This document shows positions 36,646 through 45,750 of a DNA stretch of 64,000 nucleotides, piece by piece (positions within the stretch are counted from its first letter, which is position 1; every line of letters begins with the position of its first letter). The position numbers were made by a program, and so were the translations under genes. The notes under the pieces were generated by a model. It did no database searches, had not been told where the DNA came from, and saw only the letters and a program-made list of their open reading frames with translations. The stretch lies in the NCBI GenBank assembly GCA_027488845.1, contig JAIYBC010000048.1, positions 106,556 through 170,555 of the forward strand, given 5' to 3'. The stretch is from Verrucomicrobiales bacterium (GTDB lineage: Bacteria > Verrucomicrobiota > Verrucomicrobiia > Limisphaerales > UBA9464).

Positions 36646-37272
36646 TCAGCGGAACGACGCCTTGACCGAAGGCCGGTTCAGCACCACGAGGGCCCAGATG
36701 CCGAACGGGATGCCCAGGCAGCAACAACCGCTGCAGCAGGGGATCATGGAGAGGATGACCCCGGCCATCACCAGGCCGTAGGAACGCAGCTGCATCATGC
36801 GGACGCCGGCCAGGATGGTCACGGCCGACAGGACCAGCACCAAGACGTTCGAGACGGAGCCATACTGCTCCACGAACTTCATGTAGGACTCGAACATCTG
36901 CCGGTACTGCTCGGGAAAGCCGGGCGGCACCTCCTGCGACTTGTTCATCCCGGCCAGGTTCATCACGAGTCCGATCAGGCTCATGAGCGCGCCGAGCACG
37001 CCGGTCACGAGGATGCCGATCGCCGGGCCACGGACCTCCGAGGCCGGATCGGAACCAAGGGGAGCGGACGGCGAGGACACGGTCGAGGCCGCCGGCACCG
37101 CCCCGAAGGCGTCCGCGAACTCGGGGAAGTCACCCAAGGTCTTCCAGGTCTCCTCCGCCTCAGCCCGGCAGGGAGAGGTCCGGTTGAGCCGGTTTTCGGA
37201 GATCCATTGGCGAAGCTGTTCGGCCGAGATCGGTCCGTACTGCTTCTGATCGGCACCTTGGATGAAGTACAT
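36646..37272 (-). CDS. GYF_2-domain membrane protein
   Basis: The protein has 208 residues. The N-terminal 50 residues form a GYF_2 domain (YFIQGADQKQYGPISAEQLRQWISENR, with W near the end), a small peptide-binding domain common in this phylum. A Ser/Pro/Ala linker leads to three or four membrane helices (GPAIGILVTGVLGALMSLIG, NVLVLVLSAVTILAG, and GVILSMIPCCSGCCCLGIPF with a striking cysteine cluster). It may recruit proline-rich partners to the membrane. It is followed by the DUF2752 gene and preceded by the POT transporter, which ends six bases away in the same direction. Confidence 0.78.
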   Translation of the reverse strand: MYFIQGADQKQYGPISAEQLRQWISENRLNRTSPCRAEAEETWKTLGDFPEFADAFGAVPAASTVSSPSAPLGSDPASEVRGPAIGILVTGVLGALMSLIGLVMNLAGMNKSQEVPPGFPEQYRQMFESYMKFVEQYGSVSNVLVLVLSAVTILAGVRMMQLRSYGLVMAGVILSMIPCCSGCCCLGIPFGIWALVVLNRPSVKASFR

Positions 37273-37278
37273 GGCGGT

Positions 37279-38781
37279 TCAGTGGGCTGTGGATTTCGGC
37301 GACTGGTCTCCCCGATAGGTATAGCGCAGGGCGACGAAAACGAAGGCGATTCCGACCAGGAACAGCATGCCGCCACAGAGGTTGAAGAAGGCGGTGCCGT
37401 CGACATGGAGGATCTCGCGGCCGTCCGGCAGGCGTTCCTTCACGTTCAGGGCGAACACCTTGGAAATGGCCAGGTTGCCCACCGCGGTGGTGAGCAGGAA
37501 GAAGCTCATCATCGTGCTCCGCATCGACTGCGGGGCCTCGCGGAAGGCGAACTCGAGGCCGGTGTTCGACACCAGCACCTCACCGGCGGTCAGGACGATG
37601 TAGGGGATCGTCTGCCAGAGCACGCTCAGCTTCTCGCCGGCGGCGACCTTCTGTTCGATCAGCGCGATGAGCCCGAAGGAGGCCCCCGCCATGAACAGGC
37701 CGGTCGAGATGCGGCGCAAGGTGGTGACCCGGGTGCCGATCTTCTCGAACAGCGGGAAGACGAGGAGGGTGAACAGCGGGACCATCAGCATGACCAGCAG
37801 CGCGTTCATCGACTGCATCTGCTCCGCGGCGATGCGGTCGCCGATGATGAACCGGATCACCCCGCCCACGATCGGCATGTTCAGCACGCCTTCGCTGAAG
37901 ATGTACGGGGTCATCTTGTCGCCCTGGATCACCCACGAGGTGCTGTTCTGGTCCCAGAGCGCCCAGAAGAACGGGATCAGGGCGAACACGCCGGCCACGC
38001 GCGTGGCCGCCCGGGCGCCATCGACTTCCTCGTCGGTGAACCGGCCTTCGCACGAACTCCAGAAGCCGCGGCCCGGCTTGCGGTCCCCGAGGTGGGTCAG
38101 CGCGTGCCAGAGCATCTCCCAGAATCCGCCGCGGCTTTCGGGGTCCGGCGGCACATGCCGGTAGTGCCCCCGGCCCATCCAGAAGATCAGGGTGGCCAAC
38201 CCCATGAAGATCCCGGGCACACCGAACGCCCACCCATAGCCGTATTCCTTGGCGATCCGGGGGATCACCAGGAAGGAGAAGAAGGACCCGAAGTTGATGC
38301 TCCAGTAGAAGAGTCCGTAGGCCTTCTGGAGAAGGTGGGATTGGCCCGAATGGAACTGGTCGCCGACGAACGCCGAGACGCACGGCTTCACGCCGCCACC
38401 GCCGATCGAGATCAGCGTCAACCCGCCGTAGAGCAGCCATTTCTTGATCTCGATCGAACTGGTCAGGTCCGCCATCGCGAGGACGGCGTGGCCGATGCAG
38501 TAGAACATCGAGATGTAGAGGATGGTCCTGTAGCGGCCCAGGACGCGGTCCGAGAGCCAGGCTCCGAAGAGAGGGAAGAAGTACACCCCGAAGACGAACA
38601 GGTGGACGATTTCCGAGGCGGACGACGGCCCCATCCCGAGCTGCTTGGCGATGTAGAGCGTGAGGATGCTCCGCATCCCATAGAAGCTGAACCGCTCGCA
38701 GGCCTCGTTGCCGATGATGTACTTGATCTGCGGCGGGAAACGGTTGTCCGCCGACGAGCCTGCGGGTTGATGGGTCGTCAT
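37279..38781 (-). CDS. POT/PTR-family proton-dependent peptide transporter
   Basis: The protein has 500 residues and 12 or more membrane helices. The proton-coupling signature NEACERFSFYGMRSILTLY (ExxER type) lies near the N-terminus, with GAWLSDRVLGRYRTI and the FYWSINFGSF motif typical of the family. It should take up di- and tripeptides with protons across the inner membrane. The length suits bacterial DtpA/PepT proteins with two extra helices. The first gene of a set with the GYF_2 and DUF2752 genes in the same direction; a functional link is not evident. Confidence 0.93.
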   Translation of the reverse strand: MTTHQPAGSSADNRFPPQIKYIIGNEACERFSFYGMRSILTLYIAKQLGMGPSSASEIVHLFVFGVYFFPLFGAWLSDRVLGRYRTILYISMFYCIGHAVLAMADLTSSIEIKKWLLYGGLTLISIGGGGVKPCVSAFVGDQFHSGQSHLLQKAYGLFYWSINFGSFFSFLVIPRIAKEYGYGWAFGVPGIFMGLATLIFWMGRGHYRHVPPDPESRGGFWEMLWHALTHLGDRKPGRGFWSSCEGRFTDEEVDGARAATRVAGVFALIPFFWALWDQNSTSWVIQGDKMTPYIFSEGVLNMPIVGGVIRFIIGDRIAAEQMQSMNALLVMLMVPLFTLLVFPLFEKIGTRVTTLRRISTGLFMAGASFGLIALIEQKVAAGEKLSVLWQTIPYIVLTAGEVLVSNTGLEFAFREAPQSMRSTMMSFFLLTTAVGNLAISKVFALNVKERLPDGREILHVDGTAFFNLCGGMLFLVGIAFVFVALRYTYRGDQSPKSTAH

Positions 38782-39056
38782 CTCCCCGAGCCATTACCCC
38801 AGAACCCGGGCGAGACCAAGTGTCCGATGTCGAAGAACCGAAAGTTTGTCGGGATCAAGCCGGTCGACACCGATGGGCGAACGGCTCTTCGTCCAGGAAC
38901 CCGCCGCCTTCCCACGCGACCTGTCGGCAGGGCCTTTCCGCGTGAGCCCCCGCCTCCGCTCCGATCCAACCGTTTCGAGGCGCCCGATTTCGTGATTGCC
39001 TCCCGGCCACCTCTGACTGTTCTTTCCGGCCGGCGCAGCCGCCACCTCCGAACGAA
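38782..39056. other. Divergent intergenic region without recognisable feature
   Basis: This 275-base gap separates the POT transporter gene and argA. I see no credible gene, no strong hairpin and no recognisable riboswitch. A promoter for argA is presumably near its right end but no clear match was found. Confidence 0.5.
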
Positions 39057-40343
39057 GTGAAACCAACCGACCTGCGGGTCATCCTCCGCTACATCCCGCG
39101 ATTCCGGGAGAAGACGTTCGTCCTCGCCATCGACGGCGCCATCGTCACGGACGACAACTTCCCCAACCTGCTCCTGGACATCGCGGTCCTGCGCTCGCTG
39201 AACATCCGCATCCTGATCGTGCACGGCGCGGCGCAGCAGGTCGCCGGACTTGCGGCGGAACGCGGGCTGACGCCGTCCAACCTCGACGGCACCGGCGTCA
39301 CCGACGCCAACACCCTCCAGGTCTCCCTGACCGCGGCCAACCGCCTGACCCACGAGATCCTCGAGGGACTCTCCGCGAACGACCTCCGCGCCGTCTCGAC
39401 CAACGCCATCATCGCCCACCCTCTCGGCATCGTCGGCGGCGTCGACCACCAGTTCACCGGCAAGGTGGAACGGGTCGACGTGGAGATGCTGCAGACGCTG
39501 CTTTCCCAGGGGATCGTGCCGGTGATCCCGCCCCTGGGGTTCGACGGCGACGGCAAGACCTACCGGGTCAACTCGGATGCCATCGCCTTCTCCCTCGCCG
39601 ACCAGCTGCGGGCCTCGAAGCTCATCTTCCTCACCACGGTGGACGGCCTGACGCGGTCGGGCGTCCTGATCCGGCAGATCCTCGTCGGCGACCTCAAGGC
39701 CCTGCTGACGCCTCCCCAGGCCGACTGGCCGGCGAACCTGGTCTCCAAGGCGCGCCATGCCGTCGCCGCATGCGAGGCCGGCGTCCAGCGCGTGCACATC
39801 ATCAACGGCGAGGTCGACGAGGGCCTGCTCGCGGAGGTGTTCTCCAACGAGGGCATCGGCACGCTGGTCCACGCCAACGAATACACCCAGATCCGTCGCG
39901 CGCTGAAGAAGGACATCCGGGCGCTGCTCAACCTCACCAAGAACTCCGTCGCCTCGGCCGAGCTGGTGAAGCGGACCCGCACCGCCATGGAGAAGCAGGT
40001 CGGCGACTACTTCCTCTTCGAGATCGACAAGAATCCGGTCGGTTGCGTGGCCCTCCACATCTATCCGGAGCAGAACAAGGGGGAACTCGCGTTCCTCTTC
40101 GTCGCCCCCAGCCACGAGAACCAGGGCATCGGCGTGAAGCTGATCCAGTTCGTCGAGCGACGGGCCCGGGAACTCGGGCTGTCCGAACTGATCACCCTCA
40201 GCACCCAGGCCTTCACCTACTTCATCTCCAAGGGCGGATTCCACGAGGGGACGCCCGACGACCTGCCCCCGGCGCGCCGCGAGAAGTACGACTCCAGCGG
40301 ACGCAGGTCGAAGGTGCTGGTGAAGCGCCTCAAGTCCCCCTGA
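39057..40343 (+). CDS. argA: Amino-acid N-acetyltransferase (N-acetylglutamate synthase, ArgA type)
   Basis: The protein has 428 residues in two domains. Residues 1-290 are an amino-acid kinase fold (FVLAIDGAIVTDD, LIVHGAAQQVAGLA, YRVNSDAIAFSLA), and 300-428 are a GNAT acetyltransferase (LAFLFVAPSHENQGIGVKL holds the acetyl-CoA loop). This matches classical bifunctional-looking ArgA, where the kinase domain only binds regulatory arginine. It makes N-acetylglutamate, the first step of arginine synthesis. The GTG start at 39057 is chosen by homology to the typical N-terminus (LRVILRYIPRFREKTFV). The phosphatase gene follows seven bases later. Confidence 0.95.
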   Translation: MKPTDLRVILRYIPRFREKTFVLAIDGAIVTDDNFPNLLLDIAVLRSLNIRILIVHGAAQQVAGLAAERGLTPSNLDGTGVTDANTLQVSLTAANRLTHEILEGLSANDLRAVSTNAIIAHPLGIVGGVDHQFTGKVERVDVEMLQTLLSQGIVPVIPPLGFDGDGKTYRVNSDAIAFSLADQLRASKLIFLTTVDGLTRSGVLIRQILVGDLKALLTPPQADWPANLVSKARHAVAACEAGVQRVHIINGEVDEGLLAEVFSNEGIGTLVHANEYTQIRRALKKDIRALLNLTKNSVASAELVKRTRTAMEKQVGDYFLFEIDKNPVGCVALHIYPEQNKGELAFLFVAPSHENQGIGVKLIQFVERRARELGLSELITLSTQAFTYFISKGGFHEGTPDDLPPARREKYDSSGRRSKVLVKRLKSP

Positions 40344-40350
40344 CCCCAGG

Positions 40351-40698
40351 ATGCCGCGCCGGGAGCCGATCCGCCTCCTGTTCGTGTGTTCGAGGAACCG
40401 ACGACGCAGCCTGACTGCGGAAACGGCGTTCCACCGGGATCCCCGCTACCAGGTGCGTTCCGCGGGAACCGAACCTTCGGCCCGGATCCGGGTGAGCGAC
40501 GGACTGCTCCGTTGGGCCGAGATGGTCTTCGTCATGGAACGCCGCCATGCCGAAATCCTCAGCCGCAGCCATCCCGAGGCGGTCGAGGGTCTTCCCATCG
40601 TCAACCTGCGGATCCCGGACGAGTTCGAGTTGGACGATCCGTCGTTGATCCACTCGCTGCGCGAGGCGGTCGCGGCCGAGTTCGGAACGGAGCCCTGA
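40351..40698 (+). CDS. Short protein-tyrosine phosphatase-like protein
   Basis: The protein has 115 residues. The P-loop FVCSRNRRRSLTAE contains the catalytic Cys13 and Arg19 in C-x5-R-S form, and the late IPDEFELDDPSL contains candidate general-acid aspartates. This is the short low-molecular-weight phosphatase-like family (COG4551 type), which is smaller than the usual 150 residues. It begins seven bases after argA and may be co-transcribed. Substrate unknown. Confidence 0.82.
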   Translation: MPRREPIRLLFVCSRNRRRSLTAETAFHRDPRYQVRSAGTEPSARIRVSDGLLRWAEMVFVMERRHAEILSRSHPEAVEGLPIVNLRIPDEFELDDPSLIHSLREAVAAEFGTEP

Positions 40699-40713
40699 GC
40701 GGGCGGCCGGCGT

Positions 40714-41535
40714 TCAGCGGGGACGTTGGGCGGGGATCTGGTATCCCTTGTGCCACGGGTAGAACCAGAGCCGTTCCAACGGGACCAGCTCCGCATGGCC
40801 GTCGGCCGCGGAGAGGTTGATGGAGTTGGGCAGCTTGTCGCCTGCGGCAAGACGCCGGGGCGCCCCCTTTCCGACGGGCCCGGAACCGTGGCGGCCGATC
40901 ATGAACCTTCCCATGCCGCCTCCGACACCGTCGCCCTCATACAGGTTCCGGGCCGGCGTGTCGTTGGCCTCCGGCCACGCGTCCACCCACATGCCGTCGC
41001 CGAACACGAACGACTGGCTCGGGTTGTCCACGCCGCTTTCCTTGAGGAAGGCCTTGGAAGGATCGACCGGTGGCGCCGAGTAGAACCAGCTGTTGAAGCA
41101 GTAGGAGCCCTGGAATCCGGAGGTGGAGTTGGTCCGCCAGATCCAGGTCTCATCCGCGGTCCCGTAGTCGGGGTTGGCTGGATTCCGGGAAATCCGCCTC
41201 TGCGGTTGGGGAGCGACCGGACAGTACCGCACGAAATGCGCCTTCCCCTGGTAGTTCATGAGCATGTTCATCCACAGGCTCTGGTCCCCGGTGTACGGCA
41301 ACATCGTCCCCCGGTGGTCGTCGAGGTAGAGCGTGTGGGCCAAGCCCATCTGCTTGAGGTTGGCGAGGCACTTGATCTGGTTGGCCTTGGCCTTCGCCTT
41401 CCCCAACGCCGGAAGGAGCATCCCCGCCAGGATCGCGATGATGGCGATGACCACCAGCAACTCGATCAGGGTGAACGCCCCGTACCGACCGGGTTTCCGA
41501 CAGGAACTCATCAAGAAGGGGTTCGGTCCTCGCAT
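40714..41535 (-). CDS. Prepilin-headed protein with H-x9-DG-type domain
   Basis: About 273 residues. The basic leader ([11 protein letters not shown]) is followed by [19 protein letters not shown], with the prepilin peptidase site before the phenylalanine. A globular domain follows: [27 protein letters not shown], and near the end [19 protein letters not shown], an H-x-DG-like feature. It is the same family as the gene at 25959. Starts at 41535 or 41511 are both possible. It is divergent from a second prepilin-headed gene across a perfect 22-base palindrome. Confidence 0.88.
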   Translation of the reverse strand: MRGPNPFLMSSCRKPGRYGAFTLIELLVVIAIIAILAGMLLPALGKAKAKANQIKCLANLKQMGLAHTLYLDDHRGTMLPYTGDQSLWMNMLMNYQGKAHFVRYCPVAPQPQRRISRNPANPDYGTADETWIWRTNSTSGFQGSYCFNSWFYSAPPVDPSKAFLKESGVDNPSQSFVFGDGMWVDAWPEANDTPARNLYEGDGVGGGMGRFMIGRHGSGPVGKGAPRRLAAGDKLPNSINLSAADGHAELVPLERLWFYPWHKGYQIPAQRPR

Positions 41536-41608
41536 GGGACCGAATCTTCGACGGACGGAGAAATGTTGGAAGCCCGGAGGGTCGGATTCACAGGTCCAAG
41601 CCCATCCT

Positions 41609-41630
41609 GTCTCCTGCACCTGCAGGAGAC
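41609..41630. promoter_or_regulatory. Perfect 22-base palindrome between divergent prepilin genes
   Basis: GTCTCCTGCA (41609-41618), CC, TGCAGGAGAC (41621-41630): ten-base arms with no mismatch. It sits between two divergent prepilin-headed genes, 74 bases from the start of the left gene and 164 from the right. A dimeric repressor operator is the simplest reading. Confidence 0.6.
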
Positions 41631-41793
41631 GAGGTCACGAGTCTCTCCCCCAAGCCCCCTCCCATCCCTCGACACCCAGACCGGCAGAAAGGCTGGGACT
41701 CCTCACGTCGTCTCCGACACCTGCTTGCGAGCGACCCGAGCCCCAGGGTTCAGGGGCTTGCCATTCCGGCATTGCGCCTGCTTAGTACGACAA

Positions 41794-42963
41794 GTGCGCC
41801 CGAGAGCTTCCAAGCCGGTCTCGACCGCCTTCACCTTGGTGGAACTGTTGGTGGTGATCGCCATCATCGCAATCCTGGCGGCTCTGTTGCTGCCGGCCCT
41901 CACCAAGGCTTCGGCCCGTGCTCGACAGGTCTGGTGCGGCAGCAATCTCCGCCAGATCGGCGTCTCCCTCGCCTCGTTCGCCGACGACCACCGCGGTCAA
42001 TTCCCCTGGATGATCTCTTCCCGGGAGGGCGGTTCCTCGGAGTCGAACACCTCGGGTTGGATCCATGGCGGCGTGTTCCTCCGCAATCCATGGACGTTCC
42101 TCGCGCTCTCCAACGAATTGTCCACGCCCCGTGTCCTCCTTTGCCCCGGCACGCGTGGAACCGTGGCCCCGGGCTGGAACCGTCTCAGCGTGATGAACGT
42201 CAGCTACGCGGCGAACCTCCATCCCCGCCCGGGCGAATCGGATTCGCCACTGGTCGTGGACGACAACCTTTCCGCGCCACCGATCCCGGCGTTGCAGGCC
42301 ACCCGGCGCTCCACCAACGAGTTCCTCTCCTGGACCCCGGTCCGCCACGGCGAACGCGGCATGGCGCTCTTCGCGGACTACCATGTCGAGTCCCGGCAGA
42401 ACATCCGGGTGGTCCCCGTTGGACTTCCCGGAGTGATCCGTCCTCCTGCGGCTGCCCGTCCCGGCTATCCCGGAGCGGCTCCCTACCTCGGCAGCCTGGG
42501 ATTCGGCGGCGGCGCCCGATCCTCCAGCTCCGGCGGCGGCGGCGGCGGCCAGTTCGGGGATTTCCAGAAGTCCAGGACGGTGTCCGGCGGGGCGTCCAGC
42601 GAGCTTCCCGTGGGGTCTCCCGCCATCCCGGCGACGTCATCGACCCGCCCCGACGCCCCCAAATCGGTAACGGGGCCGAAGTCGAAGCCGACCCCAGCGC
42701 CGCCGGCGCCCGTGGCGGCCCCGGTCGGCGAATCCGCCCCGACCTTCACCGCCGAGGAGGAATCGTTCCGGCGCAATTTCTTCTGGCTCTGGCTGCTGAT
42801 GGTCCTGATCGGAGCCCTCACAACGGCCCACACCCTCCGCAAGGAACGCCGCCGTCGGGCCCGATTGGCGCAGGAAGACTCGGCCACGGCCGCCCTGCTG
42901 GCCCACGAAGCCCGTCACGACACTCCGTTCGTCTCCCACTCGCCGTCAGGCCGGGCCAGCTGA
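41794..42963 (+). CDS. Prepilin-headed protein with second C-terminal membrane segment
   Basis: The protein has 389 residues. A short leader ([12 protein letters not shown]) precedes [20 protein letters not shown]. Note that the residue before Phe is Ala, not the usual Gly. A globular domain follows ([20 protein letters not shown], then [10 protein letters not shown]). Then come a Gly/Ser-rich stretch with seven consecutive glycines, a Pro/Ala-rich linker, and a clear membrane helix [20 protein letters not shown] with a basic KERRRRAR stop-transfer. A second membrane anchor is not normal for pseudopilins. The GTG start at 41794 is inferred; -10-like TAGTAC ends five bases before it. Confidence 0.75.
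   Translation: MRPRASKPVSTAFTLVELLVVIAIIAILAALLLPALTKASARARQVWCGSNLRQIGVSLASFADDHRGQFPWMISSREGGSSESNTSGWIHGGVFLRNPWTFLALSNELSTPRVLLCPGTRGTVAPGWNRLSVMNVSYAANLHPRPGESDSPLVVDDNLSAPPIPALQATRRSTNEFLSWTPVRHGERGMALFADYHVESRQNIRVVPVGLPGVIRPPAAARPGYPGAAPYLGSLGFGGGARSSSSGGGGGGQFGDFQKSRTVSGGASSELPVGSPAIPATSSTRPDAPKSVTGPKSKPTPAPPAPVAAPVGESAPTFTAEEESFRRNFFWLWLLMVLIGALTTAHTLRKERRRRARLAQEDSATAALLAHEARHDTPFVSHSPSGRAS
42531..42549 (+). repeat. (CGG)6 microsatellite inside a coding region
   Basis: Six CGG units in a row encode part of the poly-Gly linker of the dual-anchored prepilin protein. Slippage would change the linker by whole residues without a frameshift. Confidence 0.75.
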
Positions 42964-42987
42964 ACTCCCTTCCTCCTTCGCCGCCGC

Positions 42988-43965
42988 CTACTTCGCCGGC
43001 TCGGTCTTCGGCGCCTGCTTCTCCTTCCAGTTCCGCTCAAGGCGCCCCTTCAGGTCCCCCAGGGCGGGATCGGTGACCAGATCGAGATTGGTTCGCGCAG
43101 CGTTCCACTGTCCGGCACGGATCTGCCAGCGGGCGTAATGCAACCGGACCGCCTCCCGGGCGTTGTCGTCGAGCGCCAGACGGAAGGCGTTGGTCCAGGC
43201 CTTGAGGCCGGACTCCACGATGCGGGCCTCTTCCAGCTTCCGATCCTCGTCGGCGAGCTTGGCCGGAACGCGCACGCCGTACCACGTCTGGGCCACGTCG
43301 GCCGCCAGCTTGAAACTCAGCGGCTGGAGCGCCAGGGCCTTGTCGTAGAACTCGAAGGCCTTCTTGAAGACGCCGGGTTCATCGAGCTTGTAGTAGGTCT
43401 CCGCATCCCGGCGGAAGAGGAAGGTCAAGGTGCCCAGGGCATGCCAGTATTGGGCTTCCTTCGGATTCAGCTCGATCGCCTTCTCCAGGTAGGGAAAGGC
43501 CTTCTCGATCGGGCCCCGATGCGCGTAGTGCCCGCCGAGGTTGTTCCAGATCGCCGGATTCGACGGATCCAGTTCACGGGCCTTTTCCCACTGGACCACC
43601 ATGCCCGCCTCGTCGCCGGTGTCCCCGAGGAAGCTGCCGAACGCGATCGTCGCCTCCGCATGTCGCGGGTTCCTGAGCAGGAAGTCCTCGTACTTCCGCC
43701 GCAGTCCGTCCTCGCGTTCGTCGATCTTCTTCTTGGTCTCGGCCGGGATCTCCGTCCCGGTGGGAAAGGCGTCGAGCCACTTCTGAACCTGTTCGGTGAC
43801 GACGTCGTCCTCCTTCAGCAGCGCCTGGAACTCCATCGCCACAGGGTCGTTCGTGGCCGCCACGGGTTCGACCCATCCCGTGCGTTCGGCCACGAGGTTG
43901 GTCAAGGCCGTGGCCTTGTTCGTGGCCAACAGCAACGACAAGGCCCCCACAAGAACGTCGCTCAT
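42988..43965 (-). CDS. TPR-repeat protein
   Basis: The protein has 325 residues. It begins with a weakly hydrophobic segment (VLVGALSLLLATNKA), perhaps an uncleaved signal, and a region with ATNDPVAMEFQALL. TPR units occupy about 95-220: VVQWEKARELDPSNPAIWNN, GGHYAHRGPIEKAFPYLEKA, and AFEFYDKALALQPLSFKLA. The C-terminal part has helices rich in Arg/Ala and Lys. Function unknown; TPR regions mediate protein contacts. It is convergent with the dual-anchored prepilin gene 24 bases away and divergent from the small charged protein. Confidence 0.8.
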   Translation of the reverse strand: MSDVLVGALSLLLATNKATALTNLVAERTGWVEPVAATNDPVAMEFQALLKEDDVVTEQVQKWLDAFPTGTEIPAETKKKIDEREDGLRRKYEDFLLRNPRHAEATIAFGSFLGDTGDEAGMVVQWEKARELDPSNPAIWNNLGGHYAHRGPIEKAFPYLEKAIELNPKEAQYWHALGTLTFLFRRDAETYYKLDEPGVFKKAFEFYDKALALQPLSFKLAADVAQTWYGVRVPAKLADEDRKLEEARIVESGLKAWTNAFRLALDDNAREAVRLHYARWQIRAGQWNAARTNLDLVTDPALGDLKGRLERNWKEKQAPKTEPAK

Positions 43966-44101
43966 GGCCGGAACCTAACAGGCCTCGGGCCGGACGGCCA
44001 ATGCTCGCCGTTGCCGACCCCGTTCCCCTGCCGGTAACCTCTCCGGGTCGTCCCACGTCCCTCCGCTCGCCGCTGTCCCAGAAAACCTCCCCCAACCGAA
44101 C

Positions 44102-44488
44102 ATGAAGAAACTCCTGATCCTGTCCCCGCTGCTGGCCGCCACGCTCTGGATGGTCCCCGCTTCCGCGGAAGACGCCAAAACCTCCAAGGAAACGGCCACG
44201 GCCGAGAAGTCCGACAAACCCGCAGCCAAGGGCAAGAAGGGCGGAGACCTGGCCGGACTTTCCCGCGAGGAACGCGAGGCGAAGCTCAAGGAACGCCGCG
44301 AGAAGGCCGACGCCCGCCTCAAGGAACTGCGTGAGAAGAAGAAGGCGGGATCCCTGAAGCCCGCCGAGGAAAAGCAGCTCGAGCGCCTCGAGGAACGTGC
44401 CAAGAAGGGACCCGGCCGCGAGAAGAAGGGTCCGGATCGCGGCAAGAAGTCCGAAGGCCCCGCCCCGGAACAGCCCGCGAAGAAGTAG
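44102..44488 (+). CDS. Small secreted Lys/Glu/Arg-rich protein
   Basis: The protein has 128 residues with a clean signal peptide (MKKLLILSPLLAATLWMVPASA, cut before EDAK). The mature part is almost entirely charged: KTSKETATAEKSDKPAAKGK, a predicted helix EEREAKLKERREKADARLKE, and a basic tail with KKGPGREKKGPDRGKK. It looks intrinsically disordered or a single long helix. No family is recognised; similar charged exported proteins are often linked to nucleic acid, cell wall or chaperone-like binding, but that is inference. A perfect terminator lies 42 bases downstream. Confidence 0.75.
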   Translation: MKKLLILSPLLAATLWMVPASAEDAKTSKETATAEKSDKPAAKGKKGGDLAGLSREEREAKLKERREKADARLKELREKKKAGSLKPAEEKQLERLEERAKKGPGREKKGPDRGKKSEGPAPEQPAKK

Positions 44489-44530
44489 TCTCGCGCCCTG
44501 GCCGCCGTTCGATCCGCCCCCCTGCCCCAC

Positions 44531-44558
44531 GCCGCCCCATCATCCGGGGCGGCCTTTC
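44531..44558 (+). terminator. Terminator after the charged secreted protein gene
   Basis: Perfect eight-base stem GCCGCCCC (44531-44538) / GGGGCGGC (44546-44553), seven-base loop and CTTTCC after it. The next gene starts 79 bases later with its own promoter-like sequence TTGGTC (44593) - 17 - TAAACC (44616). Confidence 0.7.
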
Positions 44559-44631
44559 CATTTCCAGGCCCCGGAACCGGGACAGGCTGTCCTTGGTCCT
44601 GGTCGCGGACTCGGATAAACCCGGCCGCGAC

Positions 44632-45591
44632 ATGTCCGACGCGCCTCCCACCCGCTCCTCCGGCACCGGCCGGATCCTGGTCGTCCGTGGAGGCGCGATC
44701 GGGGATTTCGTGGTCACGCTGCCGGTGTTCTCCGCGCTCCGCCGGCAGTTCCCGACCGCCCGGCTGGAGGTCCTCGCCTACACCCACATCGGACGCCTCG
44801 CCGTCGCCGGCGGATTGGTGGACGCCGTGCACCCCATCGAGACACGTCCTCTCGCCGGTTTCTTCGCCCGCATCGGCGCCCTGGACCCCGCCGTCTCCGC
44901 GTTGTTCGCTTCCGCCGACGTCGTCTTCAGCTACCTCTTCGATCCGGACGAGATCTTCCGGACCAACATCGGCAAGGTGTCCCGGGCACAGGTGATCCAA
45001 GGCCCGTATCGCCCGTTCGAGACCTCGCCGATGTCGGCCGCGTCCCAGTTCCTGGTGCCGCTGGAAAGGTTGGGCATTTTCGACCCCGACCCGATCCCGC
45101 GACTCCCGTTGTCGCAGCCGCCGGCCCGGGTTCCCCGGCGAATCGCGGTCCATCCCGGCAGCGGCGGGAAGTCGAAGAATTGGCCGATCCCATCCTGGCA
45201 GGCCCTCCTGACCCGATGGGCCGCGGAATCGGACGTCGAGCTGCTCCTGGTCGGCGGGGAGGCGGAAAACGAGGCCTTGGCCCAACTCCGTCCGTCGCTG
45301 CCCGAACGCCGGGTCACGGTCCTCCACGGACTCCCACTCGACAGCCTGGCGACGGTCCTCGCCGGTTGCGCCGCGTTCGTCGGACACGACTCCGGCATCT
45401 CCCACCTCGCCGCCGCGGTCGGCACTCCCACCTTCGTGCTCTGGGGCCCGACGTTGGAACACATCTGGAAACCCGGCGGTCCGCACGTCCGCGTCCTCCG
45501 TCATCAGGACGGACTCCAGCACCTCGAACCGCACACGGTTTCCTCCGCGGTGCTCGGGTTCCTGGATGCCGATGGCACGGTGCCCGCCTGA
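44632..45591 (+). CDS. Glycosyltransferase family 9 (heptosyltransferase-like)
   Basis: The protein has 319 residues. GT-B fold with the family-9 hallmarks: RGGAIGDFVVTLPVFSALRR at the start, VHPGSGGKSKNWP as the nucleotide-sugar loop, and FVGHDSGISHLAAAVGTPT near the C-terminus. Such enzymes add heptose to lipopolysaccharide core using ADP-heptose, so it is probably a cytoplasmic envelope enzyme. The DSGISHL variant suits the broader family more than canonical WaaC/WaaF. It stands alone, without other LPS genes. The ATG at 44632 is used rather than an upstream TTG. Confidence 0.85.
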   Translation: MSDAPPTRSSGTGRILVVRGGAIGDFVVTLPVFSALRRQFPTARLEVLAYTHIGRLAVAGGLVDAVHPIETRPLAGFFARIGALDPAVSALFASADVVFSYLFDPDEIFRTNIGKVSRAQVIQGPYRPFETSPMSAASQFLVPLERLGIFDPDPIPRLPLSQPPARVPRRIAVHPGSGGKSKNWPIPSWQALLTRWAAESDVELLLVGGEAENEALAQLRPSLPERRVTVLHGLPLDSLATVLAGCAAFVGHDSGISHLAAAVGTPTFVLWGPTLEHIWKPGGPHVRVLRHQDGLQHLEPHTVSSAVLGFLDADGTVPA

Positions 45592-45750
45592 AGGAGACCC
45601 TCAGGCACGTTCGAAAGGCCGCCGTGGAACGGGAGGAAGTCCATGGGTCTTGTGGCTCCCGGATTGGCACCACCAACAGCGGTCAGTCCGGCTTCGGATC
45701 CTGCTCCCCACAGCCCTCCACGCGCACGGAACCCGTCCGCTTGAAACCAC

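Noticed and set aside
38782..39056. Possible riboswitch before argA
   Set aside because: No recognisable conserved riboswitch core or stable stem was found by eye; not supported.
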